Of a DNA stretch of 64,000 bases, positions 42,091 through 53,293 are shown piece by piece. The position numbers were made by a program, and so were the translations under genes. Every line of letters starts with the position of its first letter. The stretch's first letter is position 1. Source of the stretch: Spongospora subterranea f. sp. subterranea (taxonomy: Eukaryota; Endomyxa: Phytomyxea; Phytomyxea; Plasmodiophorida); NCBI GenBank assembly GCA_049724395.1, contig JAUGWO010000247.1, forward strand, positions 1-64,000, given 5' to 3'. The notes beneath the pieces are model-generated. The model searched no databases. It worked only from the letters and a program-made list of their open reading frames with translations, and was not told where the DNA came from.

Positions 42091-43641
42091 TTATCTGGAG
42101 GAATCGAAAAGGAAGTGTTGCAAAAGAGGGAGTACGCGGAAATGAGCGCCATCTTCGAATATATCTCGAATTTCGTCACCCGAGCTGGCGTTCATAACAG
42201 ACTTTGAACGGAAAACAAAGATAGCCGCCGCGAGAACAGATAATAGTTCCAGCGAATCGTATGCAAGAATTCTATCCCAAAGAATAAGAACTTGGTCAAC
42301 AGCAAGATAACCTGAGAAAGCTGTGAACAACCATGGGAAAACAACTCGAAGTGGGGGCAGGCCAGCTTCTACTGCATGGTAAAACACTTGAGGACTATCC
42401 GACTGCACCAGGTCTTCGAACAATTTGCACAAATAGATGATGGTATCTTTCCTCGAGCTGATCAGATGGAGTCGGCAAAAATAACGGGCGTACATTTGTC
42501 TGTACACGAAATAGGTCTGTTCTGCTTGTTGGAACAGATAGCATAATGGCGCTGCCAGCATTACTTGAAGATGAAAAGGGACAATTTGACAAGGTGGTAT
42601 AATGGTGTCGCCTTGATCGTTGAGCTCCAAGCCAGAATTTTCCATCGCTGTCAGTGACTTTTGAACAGGAACAAATTGAGGAGGTTGATGAGAATTAGAG
42701 GGTATAATCTGAGAATTTTCAGAATCATCAAAAATGTTTGTGGTCAATGGAGCAACAGATAGAGGTAGAATGCTGTTCCTGGGGACCCAAGAATCGCGGC
42801 TGAACGCAAGCATCATTTCATCGAGCATGTCTTCGAAAACAAAATAGGCGGCGTTGTCAGTGGTCTCTTGAACTTCCAGACGATAAAGATCGTCCGTGAT
42901 CATATCCCACCGACGAACTTGACTGATCAATTTTTCATAATGTGCCAGGTCTCGTTCAGATGACCACACGCCTAGTATTCTCTTCCAGAATCGCGGTCGA
43001 AGTGATGCTGGAATTCCTGTCTGGGCATAGACCATTAGTTCAGCAGTGCTCGTCCTGGTATCATTCAACAACCGTTCACCATCAGAATTTTGTTGACTTC
43101 TAAACCAACCCAAACCAGAAAGTTCATCGTCGAGGCCAACATGGCGGATGTTTGGGCTAAGTTGGCAATACCGACGTCTCAGCAGATCTAATGTTGGAGT
43201 TCGAAGGCACAGCTTTACCGAACCGAATCCTGTAATGTTATTTTCAGCTGAGGACGCCGCATTTGGATTGGAGAGATTTTCAATTTCATTAAGTAGGTCG
43301 GTCCACGAGTAAATGAGATGAGACGGGAACTGCTCTTCTTGATCACGATCGCGGTTTGGTCGAATACGAGGCATCAGTAATGGTCGTTTCTGATGAGATG
43401 CTATTGCCCTAAGTTGATACCTCATTCTAGAGTCCCACTGCATTCTCAGTTTTTCGACGAAGTCCAACGGTTCGTATCGATCATCAACACCGGCGAATTT
43501 ATATTCACGGCTGTGATTGGCATTACGATCGATGAAATGAATAACACTTTCAAGGCGAGGCGCTAGAGGGGACCGGAACAAAAGAGACTCGATTGAGCCC
43601 TCTATCTCGGAAACTGTTTGCTTCATACACAGTTCTTTCAC
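42091..43641 (-). CDS. TBC1D19: TBC1D19-type Rab GTPase-activating protein
   Basis: A 516-codon frame without introns. The TBC domain spans about residues 215-510. It has TGIPASLRPRFWKRILGVW at its start, NAAYFVFEDMLDEMMLAFSR, and a C-terminal end FPWLFTAFSGYLAVDQVLIL, WDRILAYDSLELLSVLAAAI. The last segment, with GYLAVDQVLxLWDRI, is diagnostic of TBC1D19 rather than other TBC proteins. The usual arginine-finger motif IxxDxxR is not obvious; the equivalent region reads DNAAYFVFED, as in TBC1D19, so catalytic activity is uncertain. Length is close to the human protein. TBC proteins stimulate GTP hydrolysis by Rabs, but the target of TBC1D19 is not settled. The true start may lie in an exon upstream of 43,641. 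Confidence 0.9.
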   Translation of the reverse strand: MKELCMKQTVSEIEGSIESLLFRSPLAPRLESVIHFIDRNANHSREYKFAGVDDRYEPLDFVEKLRMQWDSRMRYQLRAIASHQKRPLLMPRIRPNRDRDQEEQFPSHLIYSWTDLLNEIENLSNPNAASSAENNITGFGSVKLCLRTPTLDLLRRRYCQLSPNIRHVGLDDELSGLGWFRSQQNSDGERLLNDTRTSTAELMVYAQTGIPASLRPRFWKRILGVWSSERDLAHYEKLISQVRRWDMITDDLYRLEVQETTDNAAYFVFEDMLDEMMLAFSRDSWVPRNSILPLSVAPLTTNIFDDSENSQIIPSNSHQPPQFVPVQKSLTAMENSGLELNDQGDTIIPPCQIVPFHLQVMLAAPLCYLFQQAEQTYFVYRQMYARYFCRLHLISSRKDTIIYLCKLFEDLVQSDSPQVFYHAVEAGLPPLRVVFPWLFTAFSGYLAVDQVLILWDRILAYDSLELLSVLAAAIFVFRSKSVMNASSGDEIRDIFEDGAHFRVLPLLQHFLFDSSR

Positions 43642-45223
43642 AGATCGCTTTGCTGACCTAATTGAACCATTATTTACTACACATTGCGATATAAATTATT
43701 GCAATCGCGATTTACCAATATACTGGATACTCTTCAATCGCCTCGATTATCTTTTTGCGTTGGTCTTCGACCGTGTCAAAATGTCCATAGACGACATGAG
43801 ATTGCATATATGAAATTGGCGATTAAGGATGCCGAACCTTCGACTTGGGTAAGTTAACCTAACAAGGCAAAGAACAGAAAAAAATTCTTGGAGCAAAAAA
43901 AAGTTCACCAGTACGACATCGGTGGCGTTGTGTGTGGGTTTTGATAGTGACGATTGTGATGGCGGGACCTTAATAACACTAGAAGGGGCTACACACCACC
44001 ACTTGGACCCTGTCAATGTAAGGAAACATTAGGCACCTGTAGGCTTGGCTGCAGCAGCCACTCGTGGCGAAATACGATCATGATCCGTTGGGCAGTCTTA
44101 CGGAGCCATATCCGCGTCGTGTTTCCTTGTGTATCAACTTCGTCAAGAGGCAAAACGGGCGAATGACCAACATATGGTCAGAATCAAACAAGCTTGCCTC
44201 CCAACGACACTACACAGGCAGCGATCCCCACAGCGGTTCGATAGTCTTGGCTTGTAATTTTATACGCTCGACAAATCGTCATTCAAAACACTGCCGATGA
44301 TAACCAACACAAGCGCTAGACTATGTTGACCATAGATCATCGATACCCAAAATTATCTACAGATCTGTCTAGTTTTATTTTATTTTTTCGATCGCCAACG
44401 AGACAGAGAATTTCGCAGCTGATCGGAACTGATGAGAACCTAAATAATGCATCTGATTCAAACCAAAAGCAGTTACTTTTCAATGAGATTCGTCTACGCT
44501 AACTTTTGATCGAAGAATCACCTTCTGGCGAAGATTATGATTTCTACATCATCATCATAAATTTCCCGCCGAGTGTGAGACAAACAAAGGATTTTATGAT
44601 GGGATGACTACTGTTCATTTGTCATATCTGACACAACGAGTTGGGTTTGCTGAGGATCAACACTTTCTGCAAACGATATTAATAAGAATGTCGAGCAATG
44701 AATCTAAAAGTAGGGGTTCACTGACATAAAACGCAAACACAATTAAATTCAGATCGAATGAAGTAATCACATGACGACTATTTAGTTCATCAAGGTGGAT
44801 CATCTGACAACAATCCCTTTCAAAACTTGGGTGACGAACTCATAACACTCTAAGACCCGAAATAAAACTAACTCGCATTTTGAGATTTGCCGCTTTTAGC
44901 TCAAGATGCAGTGTGGCAGTGCTGGTGTGAGGTTTTCGAGTTAGATGAAAAACGAACGCTGGTAGAAGCTGGTTTACTGATGACGGCATGGAGATAAGCG
45001 ATTTTGAGGACCCAGGGCCTGGATTTGAGCGAGGGAACGAGAGGCCGGCGGTGGCCGAGTCCCACCCCAGACCCCAGGGCCAAGCGGCAGGGCCAGAGGG
45101 GGGAAATGGGCCGAACAATGGCACACAGCGGACTCCGTACAATAATTGATAATCCCCTTGTCATTGTTCGCCATCTCTTAATCATAAACCTCCTATCGCC
45201 ACGACTGCCAGCCGGGCGTTGCC
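43642..45223. other. Intergenic between TBC1D19 and SF3A1
   Basis: This 1.6-kb stretch contains only short frames with no conserved pattern. The last ~150 bp are GC-rich and are probably the SF3A1 promoter and leader. The first ~350 bp may hold an unresolved TBC1D19 leader exon. Confidence 0.45.
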
Positions 45224-47329
45224 ATGGCTGAGGTGGCTGTAGGGTCCGCCGCTGCAGCTGTATTCGAGCAGCAAGATCCCACGCTGACGGCTGAATACGT
45301 CTTGCCCGAGTTGGCCAATATCATTGTCCCTCCTCCAGATTTGCGGCGTATGTATTATGCCCCTACGTCGATGTAATTACTGATCGGTTTGATATAGCAA
45401 TTGTTGAGAAAACAGCTGGTTATGTCGCTAAACACGGCACTGCCTTTGAGGCAGTGATATTGTCCAAACAGCAGAACGATAGGAGATTCGACTTCCTTCA
45501 CCCTGACAATGCCTACCATTCATATTATAAGTCCAAATTAGTCCAGCTTCTGCTTCCACCTGAAGAGCAAGAACGTCTTGCACGGCTTCAGGAAGAACAG
45601 GAAGCTGAACGACAGGCGTTAGAGGAACTCGAAGCTGAACAAGAAGCTGCTGATGCCAGGGCCGAAACGGCCGCAGTTAAGCCGGTTTGTTCTTACTTTT
45701 CATGAGCGATTGAAGTTAGAAATCGCCAGGTCATGTCAAGCCCATCTTATTCCCACTAGTCCAGCTACTCTTGATCGGTCATTCACCTGCGTTTTACCCT
45801 ATGATTATCCAATCAGTCCCCGCGATCGCGACATCATTTTGCTCACTGCCAGATATGTAGCTGCGCAAGGCAGGGCGTTTATCAATGGATTGATGACAAG
45901 AGAGGCCCGGAATCCTTCCTTTGATTTCATGAGATCGTCGCATCCCTGCTATCAAGCGTTCCAAGAAAGTGTTCAAGCTTATGAGGAGATTATGACCGGT
46001 CGTTTAGCTGAAGTTCTGGAGGAACTGAAGGAACCTGATGCAATGCGCGAAAAAATATTGGGCCGAATCGAATACGAACGCATTCAAGAAAAATTGATGG
46101 GCCAGAAGGAGCAACAAGATGAAGACGAGCGGATGGCTATCGCGTCTACTGATTGGTATGATTTCGTCGTTCTCCGAACTGTGGACTTTCCGGACGATGA
46201 GCAACTGTTTCTTCCGTCTCCGTTCAACACAATTGAAGAGATCAACAGGGCGCTCGATGCTCAGGAGCAACTTCAAGCCGACCGGGATGTTGAAATGGAT
46301 GTGGACGCAGACGCCGCAGAACAGGAGTCGGCAGCAGAGGTTATCGTTGAGTCTCAGGTGCAAGATACGGCACCAGGTGAAAGGCAAAGAGTTCAGTCCA
46401 ACGCAACACAGTTCCAGAAATGTCCCTCCTGTGGGGAACTTGTTCGACAATCCGAGATCAGTGAACACGTCCGTATCTGTTTATTAGATCCTAGATGGAA
46501 GGTGCAAAAGCAGGCCTCGATGCAGAAGCAGCGTGACAGCAATCTGATCAGCGGCTCAGACATCGGCCGACACTTATCTGAACTGGCCAGACGCCGCCAA
46601 GATATTTTCACAACCGCTTCGGGCGCTGTAGGCAATGGCACGCCTGGTGACCAGGGTCAAGGTGCCTCCGGGCACTCATGGAATGACCAGGTTGATGCAT
46701 TGCCGCCATCTGGCCCACCTCCCCCCATGCCGATCCCTCCTGCCTCAATTCCCATTCCCTATATGCCGCCTCTTCCCTCACAGAACATGGGAGGGTTTCC
46801 TCACGCCCCAATGCTCCCTCAAGGCGCCGCCCCATATGGGTATAATCCGGTGCAAACCCCCGTTCCTTACATGGGACCGGCTCCTGGTGCCGGCTTCCCT
46901 CACGCCATGTACCAGACACCAGTTCCCGACGTCCATATCCCTCAGGTACCGCCACCCCATCAACAGCACCATCATGTCCAGCCACCTCCACCCCCTCCCC
47001 CGAAGCGAACTCGCATGATGGAGCCGGCTGCAGAATGGGCTCGTCGTCACCCTGGACCCGTTCATGTTGTCGTACAGCTTCCTCAACAGGAGGACAGTGA
47101 ATGGAATCTCGCCAATCAGCAAGTTCCCCTGTCGTTGGACATGACCTCGACAGTTCTACAGATAAAACAAGCTTTGAGCAGCCATCTAAACAACCTTCAA
47201 GCGAATAAAATGAAGTTGCAGGCGCCTGACGGGCATTGGTTGAAGGACAGCGAGTCTTTAGCTGAAATGAATTATGTTGCTGGCTCCCGAATAAATTTTG
47301 AACTCAAAGAACGTGGTCGTAAAAAATAA
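45224..47329 (+). CDS. SF3A1: Splicing factor SF3A subunit 1 (Prp21)
   Basis: Exon 1 is 45,224-45,347, followed by a 50-nt intron to 45,397. The first SURP module follows: PIVEKTAGYVAKHGTAFEAV, FDFLHPDNAYHSYYKSKL. The second is IILLTARYVAAQGRAFINGL, FDFMRSSHPCYQAFQESV. Then come the Prp21-type region (STDWYDFVVLRTVDFPDDEQ), a zinc-finger-like CPSCGELVRQSEISEHVRIC, SDIGRHLSELARRRQDIF, a Pro-rich stretch and a C-terminal ubiquitin-like domain ending VAGSRINFELKERGRKK. This is the complete SF3A1 architecture. SF3A1 binds U2 snRNP and contacts U1 in spliceosome assembly. Between the SURPs (45,640-45,720) the frame changes. A 52-nt intron with a weak GTTCTT donor would restore it; a one-base error is the alternative. 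Confidence 0.92.
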
Positions 47330-47848
47330 ACCTTAAAAACTTTGTATAAATCAGTTAAATTTTACGTGCTGTAAATATCTTTACTCCAAATTGTGGTGCC
47401 GAGATTCGAGAATCTCACCCCAAGGGTAGTAATGGAGCTCAATTTCGTCGAAAATTCTAACAATCGTTTCCTAATGGCTTCAATTGTCAATTACTGGTTG
47501 TTAAGTATAGGAAATGATGGGAAATAGCAGACACAAGACCAAAAACAAAAACAGGATCCAATATTCTTATCCCAAGAACCACAACACCCAATATATCCAT
47601 CTAACGTCGTCTAATATCGTAGATCCCATGGAGCTCGTGAAGTTATTCCCACCTTCACGATCAGTCTCGTGAATCTGTTTGAGGTACCCCAGCAATGGTG
47701 GTCGCCATCACCCAATGGACAATAATTGGATGAGGGGGAGGAGAGGGTCCCGCCCGCCCCAATCACATAATGGAACACCCTCTCCCACATCACATATTCC
47801 CATCAAATCTTCCATTTTATACATCGTCAATCCGAGAACGACGGTTCC

Positions 47849-49003
47849 ATGAAAGGTTCGTCCACACAGCAGAACCGTTCCCGTTCTAGAATCTTATACT
47901 TCTCAATTTTGTTGGCCGTCCCAATAATCTGCATTGTCGGCCTCCTGCTGTTATTCCACAATTTGCCGGTTATGGATGCATATGCCAAATCCATTCATAT
48001 TCGGATCTCCAAAGATGACAAATCAGCGTTGGACCTTATCTCATCGACAAAATCAGTACTGTTCTACCTCACTAATTTTGACAATGAGCTGGCCAATATG
48101 CGATTAGGAGGTGCTGGAGGGGAAATCACAATGTTCAATTCACTGTTGGATTCGTTCCATAATCTTCCTGAGGTTCATGTTCATGTCGTTCCTGGCGAAA
48201 CAGAAGCGGAAGAAATCGATCTTCATTCGTTCGACATTGTAATCCTGGATCAATATCGTCTGCCGTCATTTCTGTCATTGTTCCCAACAGCACTTCAAAC
48301 GACATCTCTATCGTGTAAGATGAGGTTCGTCGATTTCTGGGGAACACCTCCTGAGCAAAATCATATTTCACTGGATTTAAAGCAATTTTTGGTGCCGTAT
48401 CCAAACGCATGGAATTATTTCATCGGATTCAAGCAGCCCCTGATTGGAAAGACGATACACGAATCGGTTGAGAAGCCGATAGGGGTTATTCATGGAAAAT
48501 TAGGTAGATATATCGAAGGCCATCAAGACCTGATCGAAACAGTTTCCAATCGATGGAGTGTCAAAACCACGATTCCACAGATACAATATGATCGATTAGG
48601 TCTATCGAATTCTGTTGAGAATTTGGGTATTTGTAATTCCAGTCAATGGCGACAGCTGTTGTCCAAAGCTGCGTTCGTTCTATCATTGGGTGATCCCGTC
48701 TTAGCACCAACCGCTATAGAATCATTGGCGTCTGGTACCCCTTATATTTTCGCCAAATACTCGAAAGGTCGGTCGCTGGCCGACCTCCCCCTTCACCCTA
48801 TCCAGACCCAGCACGATTACATGTTAACTATTGGCGCTCCTTATGCTTATGCTGTTGATATGAGTGATGTTGAGGCCGTTCTGGTCGCCATTGAAACTGC
48901 GGTGAATAACCCGATCGAACCATGGATCCCAGATGGGTTTACTGATCGAGATCATGAAGACAATTGCCGTCAATTAATCAACAAAAAATTGTGTGAAAAA
49001 TGA
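47849..49003 (+). CDS. GT18 (MGAT5-like) N-acetylglucosaminyltransferase
   Basis: A single-exon frame of 384 codons with type II membrane topology: a basic cytosolic end, a signal anchor (ILLAVPIICIVGLLLLF, residues ~20-38) and a lumenal domain. Blocks of family GT18 are visible: NAWNYFIGFKQPL, VIHGKLGRYIEGHQDLIETV, LLSKAAFVLSLGDPVLAPTA, IESLASGTPYIFAKY and YMLTIGAPYAYAVDM. Animal MGAT5 adds beta-1,6-GlcNAc to N-glycans in the Golgi. This protein is about half as long and lacks the N-terminal stem domain of MGAT5, so the acceptor is uncertain. GT18 genes outside animals are rare, which argues for an animal relative or transfer. Confidence 0.75.
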   Translation: MKGSSTQQNRSRSRILYFSILLAVPIICIVGLLLLFHNLPVMDAYAKSIHIRISKDDKSALDLISSTKSVLFYLTNFDNELANMRLGGAGGEITMFNSLLDSFHNLPEVHVHVVPGETEAEEIDLHSFDIVILDQYRLPSFLSLFPTALQTTSLSCKMRFVDFWGTPPEQNHISLDLKQFLVPYPNAWNYFIGFKQPLIGKTIHESVEKPIGVIHGKLGRYIEGHQDLIETVSNRWSVKTTIPQIQYDRLGLSNSVENLGICNSSQWRQLLSKAAFVLSLGDPVLAPTAIESLASGTPYIFAKYSKGRSLADLPLHPIQTQHDYMLTIGAPYAYAVDMSDVEAVLVAIETAVNNPIEPWIPDGFTDRDHEDNCRQLINKKLCEK

Positions 49004-49033
49004 ATATTATTATTGTAATTTTTACGGGGTGCA

Positions 49034-49354
49034 TTATCCACAGGATCCACCAGCACATTGCCCTCCATCATTATTATGTACTACTCGACCAACAGATGGC
49101 CGCCCGCTGCTGCTGCCACCTCCACTGTATCCTCCTCCAGATCCTTGCCCGCCGATACTCCCATGAATCGGCACCGTGCTTGGGTCGACCAATGTGCGGA
49201 AGAAGAGACCAACACCGTTGACAATGGCCCAGAATCCGTCACTGATTGATACGGTTCGGGTCTCGGTCACCCTCCCTGATCAGACCAATATTAGCACATA
49301 CAGATCTGGCCCTGTCTACTAGTAGTCGATATCACCTCCCGATACGAAGGTCAT
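49034..49354 (-). CDS. SELENOK: Selenoprotein K-like protein, cysteine form
   Basis: A tiny first exon of 19 nt (49,336-49,354) is joined by a 60-nt intron (GTGATATC...TGATCAG) to 49,034-49,275. The 86-residue product starts MTFVSGGRVTETRTVSISDG. It continues FWAIVNGVGLFFRTL (the single membrane helix), a Gly/Ser-rich segment with GRPSVGRVV, and ends AGGSCG. The order short N-terminal tail, helix with FF-x-TL, Gly-rich basic tail, GR-(I/V)-x, GG-U/C-G is that of SELENOK. Here cysteine, encoded TGT, replaces selenocysteine, and the stop is TAA. SELENOK acts in the ER membrane with p97 and the palmitoyltransferase DHHC6. The first exon is so short that gene finders would probably miss the true start. 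Confidence 0.8.
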
Positions 49355-49387
49355 CTTCAGAGATCGAATCCCTCCTGTCGACCTGTG

Positions 49388-49615
49388 GTGATCGATATCG
49401 GTCTGTGACGCTGATCAGACCGACCTGTCTTCCTGTTACTACAGTACCACAGTGGGTAGGTGCCAGTGACACTGACCGGTAACCGAACAATGACCAGCCC
49501 TGGGTGATCGATATCGGTCTGTGACGCTGATCAGATTGACCTGTCTTCCTGTTACTACTGTACCACAGTGGTAGGTGCCCGTGACACTGACCGGTAACCG
49601 AACAATGACCAGCCC
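49388..49615. repeat. Tandem duplication, 2 x ~113 bp
   Basis: 49,388-49,500 and 49,504-49,615 are near-identical copies, starting GTGATCGATATCGGTCTGTG and ending AACAATGACCAGCCC. They differ by about five bases and one indel. The pair lies just upstream of the SELENOK-like gene and could affect its promoter. It has no coding capacity. Confidence 0.95.
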
Positions 49616-51459
49616 ATTTATGACCAAGCGCTCACTGAAAATACAATATCCATTTCTGAGAGCACGTCAACAAATATCTGTTCCAGGTGAATAACTCCAA
49701 ATATTCTACTTTTCAGTGCTATTTTTCGTTGAAGGATTTGTTGAAGCTTTCTCGAGAATGCATGATTTATTTGATTACTTCAATTTCAAATGACAATAAA
49801 AATAATCTGAAATATCTTTGGACGTTTGGAGTTCGAATCGATCGATGTCCAAATTGCGATCAAATTTTTCCTGTTAAAACCTTTGTCGGATGTCGATTGC
49901 TGGGACACCCTTCACAGATGCTACAAGACACTCAGAGAAGAAGGACCACCGTTGCGACCCGGTGTAGCGCGAAAACCGGAACGACATACGACCCGGCAAC
50001 GCATCATTTCCAGGCCAGTTAGCGCAAACGCATTCGCCGAAACAGTGATGGTTTAGACCCAAAGAGTGGGAACGAGTCGACGTAAACCCGTATGGTCAAG
50101 CCCTGAAGAAGGTATGTAATTGTGGAAGTTGTGATCAAACTTACCCAGCCGTCAATGTATTGTCTCTAGAGCCGCGTGGGATCTTGCGAGCAGGCAAGGA
50201 CAAGTTTGGGTTATGTTGGTCATGTCTGTGGCCTCCCTAGACGACCACAAGTTCAGTCGTTGTGTATCCCACAATATGCAAGTGCATAAATAGATGTAGT
50301 TTACTCAGTTGATTCGCTGAATATACGTTATATTTGTTTATTATTTCGAACAGCCACTGCAAGACGGTTTTGTCATTGAACGACTGATGACTGAAATTGT
50401 ATCACACTCTTGTTATGGTAAGTAATTCAACGCCCGTTCAACCTGCAGCAAGTAAATCCTGAGATATGGTCGTTGTCTACGATGGCGAGAAATACCCACA
50501 ACCGTTGACAACTTGCACTGTATAACGGGAGAAATGCTGAAGAAGGTACTGCCGACGGTATCGCCATCCGCAAGCAAGCTAAATCGCAATATATTACGCG
50601 AGAAAAAGCCAATCGTGGAATGCAACGGGCTCGACAGAGCGGTTGAGGAATTGCCCATATATAAGATGATGTCCAGGAGGTCACCAGAGTTGGGAACATA
50701 TCACCTTCTGGCGGGGGATTATCATCGAAATCCCAGCGATCCTCTTGACATATTGCTGCAGAACGCATCCACTACTGAGTTGTTGCCACCTTTCCCGCGG
50801 TGTCGTCTTCAAACCGATCTCCTGTTGACAGACTGGGGTGGCATTGGAAGTCATCCCAAAAGGGGAAGGCCATTACCGCCGACATTACTTGCGCCAGGTG
50901 GAATTAACGACGATTGTGTCAGCCATGCTCAGAGATGGTGCTCGGCGGTATAGCCCTCCCGGTCTTTAGCGAACAGTACGAACATCCATAAACTGGCAAT
51001 AATAGAACGAAAAGCAGGTTGGCGAAGGGAGAGACTTCTGAACCGTGTTCAGTTGACTGATGATAATGTGTAATTGGTGCTGACACGAACTAGATCGCGT
51101 CGTCTATTAATTTCAACAAAAATTGATCTGTATTCTGATTGCGCGCGCCTGAAAAAATTTCAAACTCGCGTTTCGACACGAACCTTGTGCAAAAATGCGA
51201 CGTTCAAAATATGAATGTATCACCCATATTCAAAAATTGGGGCAAGAAACAGTTTCAGAATCGCATTTCGTTGCCAAACTTGTGCCAGACGGCGTTTGGT
51301 CGAACAGATCGCTATCCAACTCCTATGAACACAATGAAATATGCGTGACGGAGTCCGTGGCGGAGAGCGCAACCGCCTTTTAAATTGACCCGGCCATTGG
51401 AACCTGATTTCATAACCTATCCGACCTGGTCGCCTCTACCCGCGACCCGAATCGCCAGG
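49616..51459. other. Region between SELENOK-like gene and NOP56; one unsupported ORF
   Basis: A plus-strand frame at 50,513-50,953 (146 codons) reads GEMLKKVLPTVSPSASKLNR and continues without a recognisable domain. An opposing frame is equally long, so neither is convincing. Cys-containing fragments near 49,840-50,180 (CPNCDQIF, CNCGSCDQTYP) may be decayed transposon zinc-finger sequence. The last ~100 bp should hold the NOP56 leader. Confidence 0.4.
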
Positions 51460-53108
51460 ATGTCGTCCCTGTCGATATTGTATGAGAGCGCCGCCGGTTT
51501 GGCCCTGTTCGATTGCACCGCTCGTGATGATATCGCCATCACCGAGATCCAGTCGTCGATTGTTGATCTGGCCCGGTTCAGCACAATGGTCACCCTTAAG
51601 GCGTTCAACCCATTCAGCTCGGCCGAGGTCGCTCTGGAGAATATGTTGGCCATTAGCGAGGGCTCCCTGACCCCTTTCCTGCACGCGTTCCTTGAGCAGA
51701 ACCTCCCTAAGGTTAAGAAGTCCAGTAAATTGGTTCTTGGTGTTCAAGAGGCCCGTTTAGGCGGTACTATCCAAGAGTTGACCTCGCTACCATGTGAATG
51801 TTCATCTCGTATCTCTGAACTTGTTCGTGGTATTCGTGTCCATTTCCTTCATTATGTCAAGGGTATGGGCCGTCAAGATATCGCTCAAGCTCAGCTCGGT
51901 TTAGCCCATTCCTACTCCCGTTCCAAAGTCAAATTCAACGTGAACCGTGTCGACAACATGGTCATCCAGTCGATTGCCATCTTGGACCAGCTCGACAAGG
52001 ATCTGAACACATTCAGTATGCGCGTACGAGAATGGTATGGATGGCATTTCCCTGAGCTAACACGCCTTGTCGCTGATCACGCCATATTCGCCCGTGTCGC
52101 CATGGCCATCGGTGATCGTCAGACCATATCCGCCAACCCATCTGACAATGCCGATCTGTTGGCGTCGCTCACCGATATTTGTCAGGATCAGTGCCTAGCC
52201 CAATCGGTCCTGGACGCCGGCCGCAACTCAATCGGGACCGATATCAGCCCCATCGACCTGGATCAGATCAACCGGTTCGCGGCTCAGGGTCGTCTCCCTG
52301 TCGTCTTATCGCCAATCCCTCTCCGCCTATCTCCACAATAAGATGAACGCCTGCGCCCCCAATCTCACCGCGCTCATCGGTGATTCTGTCGGTGCTCGTC
52401 TAATCAGCCACGCCGGATCGTTAACCAATTTGGCCAAATGCCCTGCCTCAACGGTTCAAATCCTTGGCGCAGAGAAGGCGTTATTCCGAGCGTTAAAGAC
52501 CAAAGGCAACACCCCTAAATATGGTCTCATCTTCAACTCATCATTTATTGGTCAAGCTGCTCCTAAGAATAAGGGCCGTATTAGCCGTTATTTAGCGAAT
52601 AAGTGCTCGATCGCGTCGCGAATTGACTCATTCTCTGATACTCCTACCGATATGTATGGATCAATGCTGAAAGAGCAGGTTGAGGAACGTCTTTCGTTCT
52701 ATAATACTGGGGTCGCACCTCGTAAGAATGTGGACGTAATGGCCAAGGTCGGGGAGGAGCTACGAGAGAGTCGGGCCGGTGCTGTGGCCGAAGATGGCGC
52801 TGAGCTGGGTGCCAGCAAGAAGAGGAAAGGGGAGAAGGGGTGACGAGGGCGTGAGCAAGAAGCAGAAGAAGGAGAGAAGTAGCGGCGATAAAGAGGGCAA
52901 ACGGAGCAGCAAGAAGAGTAAGGTTGTGGAACCAGATCAGGACGAGACCAAAAAGGAGGACCAGGTGAAGAAGGTGAAGAAGTCCAAGAAGGGGGAGGAA
53001 GTGGGTGTTGAGAAACAAGTGGCCAACACGGAAGAACAGACCACGTCAGATAAAAAATCCAAAAAGAAAAACAAGACATCTAAGAAGGAGAAAGTGAGAT
53101 CAGATTGA
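51460..53108 (+). CDS. NOP56: NOP56, box C/D snoRNP core protein (two apparent frameshifts)
   Basis: The N-terminal domain ([19 protein letters not shown]), the coiled-coil/Nop region ([53 protein letters not shown]), the NOP domain ([60 protein letters not shown]) and the Lys/Glu-rich tail ([17 protein letters not shown]) follow each other as in NOP56. HYVKGMGRQ and [16 protein letters not shown] separate it from NOP58 and PRPF31. Two single-base changes break the frame. One lies near 52,284, where one extra C separates FAA from RVVSLSSY. The other is at a G4 run near 52,840, which three G would repair. NOP56 is essential, so these are most likely sequence errors. It guides 2'-O-methylation of rRNA in the nucleolus. 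Confidence 0.92.
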
Positions 53109-53293
53109 GAAACATTGTCAAAAACGTATATTCCCAATACACATTTTACCGACATATTTTTGCACATCTTGTCACCAATTATTGGTTCTGTCGAATCGAT
53201 ATCATATTCATTGTGGACCTGATTTCTGTCATCTCCAACTGATTTATGTTTATTGTCGTTCCCTTTTTCCATCCGCCACCACTCCATTCCAGG

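Noticed and set aside
50513-50953. 146-codon plus-strand frame upstream of NOP56
   Set aside because: No domain, no codon or splice support, and a comparable frame on the other strand.
52835-52860. A 16-nt GT...AG intron in NOP56 (GTGACGAGGGCGTGAG)
   Set aside because: It would restore the frame, but all other introns here are 46 nt or longer and a one-base error in the G4 run is simpler.
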